NCBI GenBank assembly: GCA_022561485.1
Contig: JADFRD010000011.1
Location: forward strand, 1-39,158
Source of the DNA: Fidelibacterota bacterium
GTDB taxonomy: Bacteria; Fidelibacterota; Marinisomatia; Marinisomatales; TCS55
Length of the DNA: 39,158 bases
Reading direction: 5' to 3'
Shown piece by piece: positions 33,413 to 39,158 of this stretch. A program made the position numbers and the translations under genes. Within the stretch, counting starts at the first letter, position 1. Each line of letters opens with the position of its first letter. The notes beneath the pieces are model-generated. The model was not told the DNA's origin. It saw only the letters and a program-made list of their open reading frames with translations, and searched no databases.

Positions 33413-34462
33413 TTGAATACACCGTTTTTAATCGCTGTCGTTGTTTTGATAGCCGCAGGCATAGCTGCCGCAGTTTTTTACCGTCCTAAAAAGCCTCGTC
33501 GCTTCGAATCCCTATATACAGATGCGTTAAATGCGATTGTTCACGGCGATACTAAAACAGCATTAAGACTTCTACACGAAGTTGTAAAACACGATACCAA
33601 CCATATAAATGCCTATCTGCAAATGGGAGAAATTCTTCGGGCAGAAGGGCATCCTCATCAAGCGATAAAAATTCACCAGTCGTTAACCGTACGTCCCAAT
33701 TTGGAAAATCAACTTCAGATTGATATTCACCGTTCCTTAGCTTTGGATTATCTGCAAGTAAAAAATTTTGTGAAAGCAAAAAATGAAGCTGAGTATATTT
33801 TAAAAATCGAAAAGAAGAATATTTGGGCATTGGAATTTTTATTAGATATTGCTGAACAACAACATGATTGGGTCCATGCTGCGATCGTGGCAAAAGATAT
33901 TCAAAAAATCACTCAGGAAAAAGACCCAAGTAGTTTGGCGAAATTTCAGGTGTTTGAAGGGTTGGATCAATTAGATAAAAATGATCGTGAACGTGCTAAA
34001 AAATGTTTTGTTAAAGCAATTGAGATTGATAGTAAATACGGACTGGCTCATGAACGTTTGGGTGACTTTTATGCTGATGACCGAGATTTAATTAAAGCCA
34101 TTGATCACTGGAGAAAATTTGCGTATCTGGATGTGAAAAACGCATCCAATGTTTTTTCTAAAATGGAAACTGCATTATATGATTTAGGTCGTTATGGTGA
34201 AGTGGAAAAATTTTATAAAAGATTATTGGATGAAAACCCAGGTCATCTGGATGCGTTAGCCAGAATGGCTAATGTGCTTGAAGAAAAAGGTGATCGACAG
34301 CAGGCGTTGGTTTTGGTAGATAAAGCATTGAAGCAATTTGAAGATTCTGTGCACACACGATTAATGAAATTAAAATTAAGCTTAATTGATTCTCCCCCTC
34401 ATGAATTATCCAGACAGGTTGATAAAATTATTGATCTCGTTACCGAAAATAAAGAGAGATGA
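33413..34462 (+). CDS. Membrane-anchored TPR protein, LapB-like
   Basis: A 349-residue protein with an N-terminal membrane segment (about 4-22) and then about eight tetratricopeptide repeats from LYTDALNAIVHGDTKTAL onward, e.g. HINAYLQMGEILRAEGHPHQA and YGLAHERLGDFYADDRDL. Order after a LapA-like gene and the shape (TM plus TPR) match LapB/YciM, but the cysteine-rich rubredoxin-like end of LapB is missing, so this is a partial match. TTG at 33413 is used, two bases after the stop of the previous gene and preceded by GGAG. The next gene overlaps by four bases. Confidence 0.75.
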   Translation: MNTPFLIAVVVLIAAGIAAAVFYRPKKPRRFESLYTDALNAIVHGDTKTALRLLHEVVKHDTNHINAYLQMGEILRAEGHPHQAIKIHQSLTVRPNLENQLQIDIHRSLALDYLQVKNFVKAKNEAEYILKIEKKNIWALEFLLDIAEQQHDWVHAAIVAKDIQKITQEKDPSSLAKFQVFEGLDQLDKNDRERAKKCFVKAIEIDSKYGLAHERLGDFYADDRDLIKAIDHWRKFAYLDVKNASNVFSKMETALYDLGRYGEVEKFYKRLLDENPGHLDALARMANVLEEKGDRQQALVLVDKALKQFEDSVHTRLMKLKLSLIDSPPHELSRQVDKIIDLVTENKER

Positions 34463-35262
34463 TCATTTGCATGAAACTGTTTTTGATTTTTTTTCTTTTT
34501 GGTGCATTAAGCTTTGGGCAATCATTTGATTCGTATTTCCAGCTGTTGGAAGACGGCAGAATACAAGAAGTCAAAGATCAACTTCCTGAATTAAAATCGA
34601 AATATCCATACGATCCGTCTATAACTTATTTGCAGTTGTTGATGAATGACGATGGTGATTCAACTCTGGTTCAGTTTAAGCGATACCTGATTCAATACCC
34701 AAACAGCGAGCACGCAGATGATGCTGAAATGAAAATAGGCGAATACCTGTATTCCCGCGGTTTATATGGACAATCCAGTCAACAGTTAAAAAAAATTCCA
34801 TTAAAATATGATAAAAGTGAACATATCCAAAGAGCATTTGATCTTATGTTATCGAGTTTTGATGCAACAGGAGAATCGGACAGTGTTCAATATTATCTGG
34901 CAAAATTTAAATCGAAATATCCTCGATTACAGGTTAAGCAATATAACATTGATATGAGAATTACTGAATTGAAGCCGGGTAAAAAATCTAACAAAAAAGT
35001 TACAGCAAAAATTATAGATCCAAATTCTCATCCCTGGGTGGTCCAATTAGGAGCTTTTGGAAAATATGCAAATGCAAAGCGGTTAAAAAGTATTATAGCA
35101 GGAGCAGGATACCCAATAGAGATTGTTGAAGTGATGTCAAATGGAAAACGATTACATGCGGTTAGGGTGGTTCGATTTAGTTCAAAAAGTGAAGCTGGAA
35201 AAATAGGAAAAGAGATTAAATCAAAATATGGCGTTAATTTCCGAGTATTAAAACGTCCGTAA
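34459..35262 (+). CDS. Secreted SPOR-domain protein with TPR-like repeats
   Basis: A 267-residue protein. A signal peptide spans MKLFLIFFLFGALSFG (starting at residue 5), followed by mature QSFDSYF. The middle region shows repeat-like helices (HADDAEMKIGEYLYSRGLYGQSSQQLKKIPLKY) as in YbgF or BamD-like TPR. The last 75 residues are a SPOR domain: WVVQLGAFGKYANAKRLKSIIAGAGYPIEIV and the VRVVRFSSKSEAGKIGKEIKSKYG segment. SPOR domains bind denuded glycan at division septa. ATG 34459 overlaps the preceding stop; ATG 34471 would also keep the signal peptide. Ends six bases before selC. Confidence 0.86.
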   Translation: MIICMKLFLIFFLFGALSFGQSFDSYFQLLEDGRIQEVKDQLPELKSKYPYDPSITYLQLLMNDDGDSTLVQFKRYLIQYPNSEHADDAEMKIGEYLYSRGLYGQSSQQLKKIPLKYDKSEHIQRAFDLMLSSFDATGESDSVQYYLAKFKSKYPRLQVKQYNIDMRITELKPGKKSNKKVTAKIIDPNSHPWVVQLGAFGKYANAKRLKSIIAGAGYPIEIVEVMSNGKRLHAVRVVRFSSKSEAGKIGKEIKSKYGVNFRVLKRP

Positions 35263-35268
35263 CATTTT

Positions 35269-35363
35269 GGGAATGATTAGGAGGCTGGTGCCCCTCGCGG
35301 TCTTCAAAACCGTTGTCCCCGCCATATAAACGGGGAGCTGTGTTCGATTCGCAGGCGTTCCCG
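35269..35363 (+). tRNA. selC: tRNA-Sec (anticodon TCA)
   Basis: A 95-base structure with the length and shape of selenocysteine tRNA. The acceptor stem GGGAATG pairs with CGTTCCC, with one wobble. The D arm uses GAGG/CCTC. The anticodon arm is CGGT-CTTCAAA-ACCG with TCA at 35304-35306. There is a long variable arm (CCCCG paired with CGGGG around CATATAAA) and the T arm is CTGTG-TTCGATT-CGCAG. The 3' end is G followed by CTA, so CCA is added after transcription. UCA decodes UGA. Presence implies selenoprotein synthesis, with selA, selB and selD expected elsewhere in the genome. Confidence 0.9.
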
Positions 35364-35372
35364 CTAAAATCG

Positions 35373-35391
35373 GTAATCGTTTTTCGGTTAC
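35373..35391 (+). terminator. Hairpin after selC, possible terminator
   Basis: GTAATCG and CGGTTAC form a 7-bp stem (one G-T pair) around TTTTT, nine bases after the tRNA. A T-run (ATTTTTTG) follows about ten bases later, so it is not a classic terminator. Confidence 0.35.
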
Positions 35392-35525
35392 GATGGCTGT
35401 ATTTTTTGCAGTTTTCAAGGGGGCAACTGTACTCACGTTGTACCCACAAATAAAAAGCGGTGTTTATCAAAAACTGGTATTCAATTAGCAGCCTGCCGTT
35501 CGAAGTCCCAAAGGGATGTAGATGG

Positions 35526-35536
35526 GGCGTTCCCGC
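35526..35536. repeat. 11-base copy of the selC 3' end, possible attachment-site remnant
   Basis: GGCGTTCCCGC is identical to the selC 3' end and flank (35354-35364), 172 bases further on. Repeats of a tRNA 3' end arise when an element integrates there. Eleven bases is short and could be chance, so this is only suggestive. Confidence 0.35.
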
Positions 35537-35869
35537 AAGATTTATTAAGTCTGTAAATGATGTAATACACAGACATAACGTATAATTGTAATTATTTTCG
35601 ATCGTACTATTACTTTCTGTAACATCACCCATGGGGCTAATATAGTCAGTTATAGTCTGTATTGTGGCGCTCATCCGACGCCCGGCATTTCCAATAACAA
35701 ATCGATTTTGGGCCGATCAAGCCATCTGTCAACGACACGCACACTATACAGCAAAACATAATATCAAGACAACTCAACGCCTAATAAGTAACAATAAAAT
35801 ATATAAATAATAAAATATCCGATATAATTTAGAAATATTAATAATATTTTTTCAATATATATAAAATAC

Positions 35870-35898
35870 TTGATTTATTAAAACTTCTACTTTATAAT
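35870..35898 (+). promoter_or_regulatory. Promoter of the lipoprotein-TPR operon
   Basis: TTGATT (35870-35875) and a perfect TATAAT (35893-35898) are separated by exactly 17 bases. Start of transcription would be near 35905, about 40 bases before the lipoprotein ATG. The preceding 100 bases are extremely AT-rich, which may act as an UP element or bind a silencing protein. Confidence 0.75.
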
Positions 35899-35944
35899 CT
35901 CGAACATATTCACTGTTAAAAATGTAAACTAGTGGGAGTCAAAG

Positions 35945-36481
35945 ATGAACCGTCAATCATTAATGTCATTATTCGTAGTTTTGGGAATATTCTTCGGATG
36001 CGAGGATACAATCAACCACCAGCAAGAACCACTTACCTATCATGGTATAGAGGTTTTAGAAACAACCCCATCATTCATCCTTCCGGGAAATAGAGTTTTA
36101 GCCAAAGGTTCAGCCCCAAATGCACAAATTGAAGCTAACCCGCCTTATGGGACTGTGTATGGACGTGAAAGCGATACCATGAATGTTTATCTGGCCATCG
36201 GGGGTGAATTGCTTCCTGAGGGTTCCTGGACAGACCAGATATATGAGGATTTTTATGGGACAACATTGTTTAGTAATTCCGTTATTTCATTTGAAAGCCC
36301 AGCAACGATTATAATAACTGGTGCAGCCCAATGTAAGTATTTAAACGTTGATGACCGGTGGGTACCCATTCGCGGAGATGCTACTGTTACCGCGAAGGCA
36401 GTATCTACAGGCCCAAGCGGCACATCTACCATTACGACAGATTCAAAAATGCTCATGGGCCATGGTGGAGATAATGGATAA
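35945..36481 (+). CDS. Hypothetical lipoprotein
   Basis: A 178-residue protein with a signal peptide (MNRQSLMSLFVVLGIFFGC) whose lipobox-like end FFGC is imperfect; if cleaved, Cys19 would be lipidated. The mature part has beta-strand character with alternating hydrophobic residues, e.g. ATIIITGAAQCKYLNV and DATVTAKAVSTGPSGTSTITT, and no recognised domain. ATG follows GGGAG by six bases. It is first in the unit with the TPR/HTH gene, which starts within its last eight bases, so the two are translated together. Function unknown; an extracytoplasmic partner of the regulator is a guess. Confidence 0.65.
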   Translation: MNRQSLMSLFVVLGIFFGCEDTINHQQEPLTYHGIEVLETTPSFILPGNRVLAKGSAPNAQIEANPPYGTVYGRESDTMNVYLAIGGELLPEGSWTDQIYEDFYGTTLFSNSVISFESPATIIITGAAQCKYLNVDDRWVPIRGDATVTAKAVSTGPSGTSTITTDSKMLMGHGGDNG

Positions 36482-38003
36482 CGTGAACATAAATCCAAAA
36501 GAGAGATTAAATATTGTTGATCAGGAGCAAAAAGAGTTTTTTCTTGATTACCTGAACCAGGCAGGGTTTTTTAACCTGGAAGAGCTGCACCCTTTATATA
36601 AACAGTCTAGCCCGGAACAGATTGATGATATCCGTTTAAAAGTGGTTATGATGGCCGGAATTGGGAAAAACCTCTCCTTGGAAGGGGATTTTATTGAAGC
36701 AAAGCGGTCATTGGATGCTGCTCAGGAAATTGCAGAAAAAAACCTGGATACAATTAAAGAGGATTGCTTGGCCTTTATTTACTATGAACATGGGTTATTT
36801 TATTCGATAGTAGGGGATTATTTAAATGCAAAGAGATATGTCATTCTAGCGAAGACCCATGCTGTATCAAAAAATCTCGAATTATTAATCGACTTCCAGA
36901 TTGAATTTTTCAATGCTCATAAATCAAGCCATGTAGACGTTCAAGGATTATTGCCGTTTTTGAATGAATTCCAGACACGGAATATGCATTATATGGAAGT
37001 GATGGTTTTGGTTCGGCTGGGAATTATCTATGAAGGAAGGAAAGATTGGAAAAATGCCGATTACTACTTCCGCGAAGGATTGAAGATTGCCAAAGAAAAA
37101 AATATCTACTACCTGATGGATATGATTCATAATTCCATTGGCTTTACCCATGCCAATAAGGGTGAATATAATCAAGCATTAAATGTACTGAATTCTGCTC
37201 TTGAGGATGTAAAAAGTTATTATTATAGAACCCTCATGATGGAAAATATTGGCTATGTATATTATCAGAAACTGGATTATAAGGCAGCATCCGTTCATTA
37301 CCTTGAAGCATATAATTACGCCAAAGCCCATAATGTAATTTCTCAACTTCCCGAGGAATGTTTATTTTTAGGTGACTGTTACAAGCAAATGGGAAATGTG
37401 CAACAAGCTCTATTGTATTATAAACTGGGTTATGACCATGCATTCCATCAGATAGTGGAAGGATTTGGTTTGAATGGATATAGAAAAAAGGCCATGACAA
37501 CTTATCAAACCTATCTTGAAAGAATGATTTATAGAAAATTTGATGGACAATCCTTGGAGAATCCGTTTGAATTTTCTCTTGGAAAAGAATGGCGTGAAAT
37601 TCGGAATCTGTTTCAATATCATCTTATTATGCACCATAAGGAAAAATCGTTTTCGAGGGATTTGTTTTTAACCAGGCTGGAGATGAAATCATCTACCTAT
37701 TACACCCTCCAGAGCAAATTAAAAAAACAAGGATTTCAAATTCCCGGAATTAAGGAGGTGAATGTATCTATCCCTGATGATGTGGTTATTGAGACTTTGA
37801 ATCTTTATATCCGGAATAATCTTGAGCAATTAAACTGGGTAGAATCCAATATGCTGTTTGAAAAGGACATCTTTTCGTATCTATACCGGCAATATGGCTT
37901 TCAGAAAAATAGGCTGGGTGCAGCATTGAATTTAAGCCAGCCCATTATCAGAGCGAAAACGGATGCAGCTGTATATGCTTACGAGCCGGGTTTAAACAGA
38001 TAG
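36474..38003 (+). CDS. TPR protein with two Fis-like helix-turn-helix segments
   Basis: A 509-residue soluble protein. Residues 40-360 are tetratricopeptide repeats, e.g. MVLVRLGIIYEGRKDWKNADYYFREGL and HNSIGFTHANKGEYNQALNVLNSAL. The C-terminal third has two segments that match the Fis/NtrC pattern: residues about 374-423 (FQYHLIMHHKEKSFSRDLFLTRL, then MKSSTYYTLQSKLKKQG) and about 439-499 (LNWVESNMLFEKDIFSYLYRQY, then GFQKNRLGAALNLSQPIIRA). A TPR sensor joined to DNA-binding helices would be a transcription factor; the HTH call is from pattern only. ATG 36474 is chosen because GGAG precedes it and it overlaps the lipoprotein stop; the frame upstream to 36348 shadows that gene. Confidence 0.68.
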   Translation: MDNVNINPKERLNIVDQEQKEFFLDYLNQAGFFNLEELHPLYKQSSPEQIDDIRLKVVMMAGIGKNLSLEGDFIEAKRSLDAAQEIAEKNLDTIKEDCLAFIYYEHGLFYSIVGDYLNAKRYVILAKTHAVSKNLELLIDFQIEFFNAHKSSHVDVQGLLPFLNEFQTRNMHYMEVMVLVRLGIIYEGRKDWKNADYYFREGLKIAKEKNIYYLMDMIHNSIGFTHANKGEYNQALNVLNSALEDVKSYYYRTLMMENIGYVYYQKLDYKAASVHYLEAYNYAKAHNVISQLPEECLFLGDCYKQMGNVQQALLYYKLGYDHAFHQIVEGFGLNGYRKKAMTTYQTYLERMIYRKFDGQSLENPFEFSLGKEWREIRNLFQYHLIMHHKEKSFSRDLFLTRLEMKSSTYYTLQSKLKKQGFQIPGIKEVNVSIPDDVVIETLNLYIRNNLEQLNWVESNMLFEKDIFSYLYRQYGFQKNRLGAALNLSQPIIRAKTDAAVYAYEPGLNR

Positions 38004-38153
38004 ATGGAGAGCTAAAATAATAGTAGGTTTATTAATATTTACACATTTTAAATGGAGGGTGTTCTTATTTATATCCCTTTATTTCATTTGTGTATTTTAC
38101 CTGCAGTAATCTTTCAGATTCCAATAATCAGTTATGAAATGGTTACAGACACC

Positions 38154-38531
38154 ATGAAAATTTTGATCGTAGAAGATAATCTTCCGAACATGACCTATGC
38201 CCAATTTCTATTAAAGAAACTTGGATATGAGTTCATATCGGCATTCTCAGGTGAGGAGGCATTGGAAATGTTGAAAACACAGAATGTGGATTATATGCTG
38301 ATCGATATCAACTTAGGAGAAGGTATATCCGGGTTGGAGTTCCTCAAAGCAGTCAGGAAGAAAAAATGTTTAAATAATGTTCCGGCCATTGCAGTGACGG
38401 CGTACGCCATGAATGGAGATAAAGATAAATTCATCAATGAGGGTTTTGATGATTATTTGCCCAAGCCGTATACGTTTAATGATTTTAAAAAGGTATTACA
38501 GAAGAACATGGTATCACAACTGGAATGGTGA
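38154..38531 (+). CDS. Single-domain response regulator (CheY/DivK-like)
   Basis: A 125-residue receiver domain with no output domain. It begins MKILIVEDNLPNM with the acidic pair E7-D8, has the phosphorylation aspartate D51 in YMLIDINLGEG, the threonine T82 in AVTAYAMNGD, and the lysine K104 in LPKPYTFNDF, so all conserved receiver residues are present. Such single receivers act by protein contact in phosphorelays. ATG 38154 is chosen because upstream codons are hydrophobic, AT-rich and have no ribosome binding site; ATG 38139 would add five residues. The open frame to 38052 holds a GGAGGG near its start, so a longer form cannot be fully excluded. No histidine kinase is in the window. Confidence 0.88.
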   Translation: MKILIVEDNLPNMTYAQFLLKKLGYEFISAFSGEEALEMLKTQNVDYMLIDINLGEGISGLEFLKAVRKKKCLNNVPAIAVTAYAMNGDKDKFINEGFDDYLPKPYTFNDFKKVLQKNMVSQLEW

Positions 38532-38599
38532 TAATTCAATAAAAAAGTTTACAGGCATTTAGACAACCTTTTAACTTTTGCAAGTTGAAAGGTATCAAA

Positions 38600-38701
38600 A
38601 TGAAACGATTGATAAAACCACTCACCAGTAGCAATCCTTTTTCCATATTCCTTGTCCTAATCTTACTCTTTGTCCACCTCGCCTGCCCCGACCCGCCATA
38701 A
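38600..38701 (+). CDS. 33-residue lipoprotein-like ORF
   Basis: MKRLIKPLTSSNPFSIFLVL and on reads as a basic start, a hydrophobic core (FSIFLVLILLFVHLAC) and a lipobox LAC. Only four residues, PDPP, follow the cysteine before TAA. AAAGGT precedes the ATG at good spacing. It borders the transposase remnant directly. It may be a lipoprotein gene cut short when the element inserted, or a true mini-lipoprotein; the former is favoured because so little is left after the cysteine. Confidence 0.5.
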   Translation: MKRLIKPLTSSNPFSIFLVLILLFVHLACPDPP

Positions 38702-39124
38702 GATGTTGACTGCAGCGCTTCCATGACTTCATTAACTGTCCATCAATTATTGGATCACCTGAAAGTGAAGAAATCCCTTAATCGGCCAAGGGTGAGCAAT
38801 GACAATCCCTATTCGGAAAGTCAGTTTAAAACATTGAAATATCGACCGGAGTTCCCGGAGCGATTTGGCTCAATCCAGGATGCACGGAATTACTGTGGAG
38901 ACTTTTTTAAGTGGTACAATGAAGACCATTATCATTCCGGATTAAATTACCTGAGCCCGCACAGTGTGCATTACGGCAAAGCCGATCATCTTATTAACCA
39001 AAGACAGAAGATAATGAATGAGGTTTTTAAACAATACCCTGGGAGATTTAAAAATGGTATCCCAAAAATATCTGGAATCCCGGGAAAGGTTTGGATCAAC
39101 AAACCGGAAAAAATAAATGATTAA
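38702..39124 (+). pseudogene. IS3-family transposase fragment (C-terminal integrase core)
   Basis: An open frame of about 140 codons retains the end of the DDE integrase core: RPRVSNDNPYSESQFKTLKYRPEF (with the catalytic glutamate), then GSIQDARNYCGDFFKWYNEDHYHSGLNYLSP, the IS3 OrfB signature. Just before it DVDCSASMTS stands where intact relatives read HADRGASMTS, so the second catalytic aspartate survives but its DRG motif has decayed. OrfA and the first part of OrfB are missing. The ATG at 38723 is not a real start. The fragment is inactive. Confidence 0.86.
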
Positions 39125-39129
39125 CTACA

Positions 39130-39155
39130 ATCATGTCCAAAAAGTCTTGACACAT
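39130..39155. repeat. Possible right terminal repeat of the IS3-like element
   Basis: Just after the transposase stop, the minus strand reads TGTGTCAAGACTTTTTGGACATG. IS3-family ends begin with TG and lie close to the end of orfB, so this may be the right inverted repeat. No left copy is seen in the window, and the boundary could extend past the window edge. Confidence 0.4.
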
Positions 39156-39158
39156 AGC

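Larger units (their letters stand above)
35364..35869. other. Gene-poor region downstream of selC
   Basis: About 500 bases have no convincing gene. An open frame on the minus strand (35234-35674) covers the tRNA and reads low-complexity, unrelated residues, so it is not accepted. The 11-base string at 35526-35536 repeats the tRNA 3' end. From about 35745 the sequence becomes very AT-rich, with runs such as ATATATAAATAATAAAATAT, before a promoter at 35870. It looks like decayed or imported DNA. Confidence 0.55.

Noticed and set aside
35234..35674. 146-codon minus-strand frame over selC
   Set aside because: It covers the tRNA on the opposite strand, has no ribosome binding site and no recognisable sequence.
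36348..36473. Upstream extension of the TPR/HTH protein
   Set aside because: It is a shadow of the lipoprotein gene in another frame; ATG 36474 has better context.
38052..38153. Longer hydrophobic N-terminus for the response regulator
   Set aside because: Codons before 38154 are AT-rich and not receiver-like; the family starts at MKILIVED.
1..39158. CRISPR array
   Set aside because: No series of regularly spaced short repeats was seen on reading; the repeats found are isolated or paired.

Overview
The window looks like a chromosomal segment of a diderm bacterium of the FCB (Bacteroidetes-related) superphylum. The reasons are a PorU/gingipain-type C25 peptidase with a type IX secretion style C-terminal domain, a short primary-like sigma factor without region 1.1, a meso-DAP type MurE, and moderately AT-rich DNA with consensus sigma70-like promoters. 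A candidate phylum such as Marinimicrobia would fit, but that is inference and no rRNA gene is present to settle it.

Layout. (a) 1-1625, an edge region with a MazEF-like toxin-antitoxin pair (minus strand), rpmB (plus strand) with promoter and terminator, and several dispersed palindromic repeats, including an exact 39-bp repeat on both sides of rpmB. (b) 1628-18566, a complete division and cell wall (dcw) cluster on the minus strand in the order mraZ-rsmH-ftsL-ftsI-murE-murF-mraY-murD-ftsW-murG-murC-murB-ftsQ-ftsA-ftsZ. It is read from one strong promoter overlapped by GTGGGT boxes expected to bind MraZ. Almost every gene overlaps or abuts the next. murG is broken by a frameshift at a run of ten A residues. 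(c) 18619-24400, still minus strand: a RodZ-like HTH membrane protein, maf, a VOC-fold protein and the 1263-residue PorU-like peptidase. (d) 24514-24715, a 202-bp MITE-like element with near-perfect terminal inverted repeats and a 5-bp target duplication, just upstream of aconitase. (e) 24730-35262, plus-strand housekeeping genes: aconitase, a SerA-like dehydrogenase, an FAD oxidoreductase, a 55-residue membrane protein, a coiled-coil protein overlapping the sigma factor gene, an M23 peptidase, miaB, a LapA-like protein, a TPR protein and a SPOR protein. (f) 35269-35363, a selenocysteine tRNA (selC, anticodon TCA). (g) 35364-39158, accessory-looking DNA downstream of selC: a gene-poor AT-rich stretch, a promoter, a lipoprotein, a TPR protein with two Fis-like helix-turn-helix segments, a single-domain response regulator, a 33-residue lipoprotein-like ORF and a decayed IS3-family transposase.

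How they work together. Region b makes lipid II (MurB to MurG, MraY), flips or polymerises it (FtsW, FtsI) and builds the divisome (FtsZ, A, Q, L). Region c adds shape and secretion functions. The most unusual points are the murG poly-A split, selC and the unexplained region next to it, the TPR/Fis-like regulator with its response regulator, and the MITE in front of aconitase.
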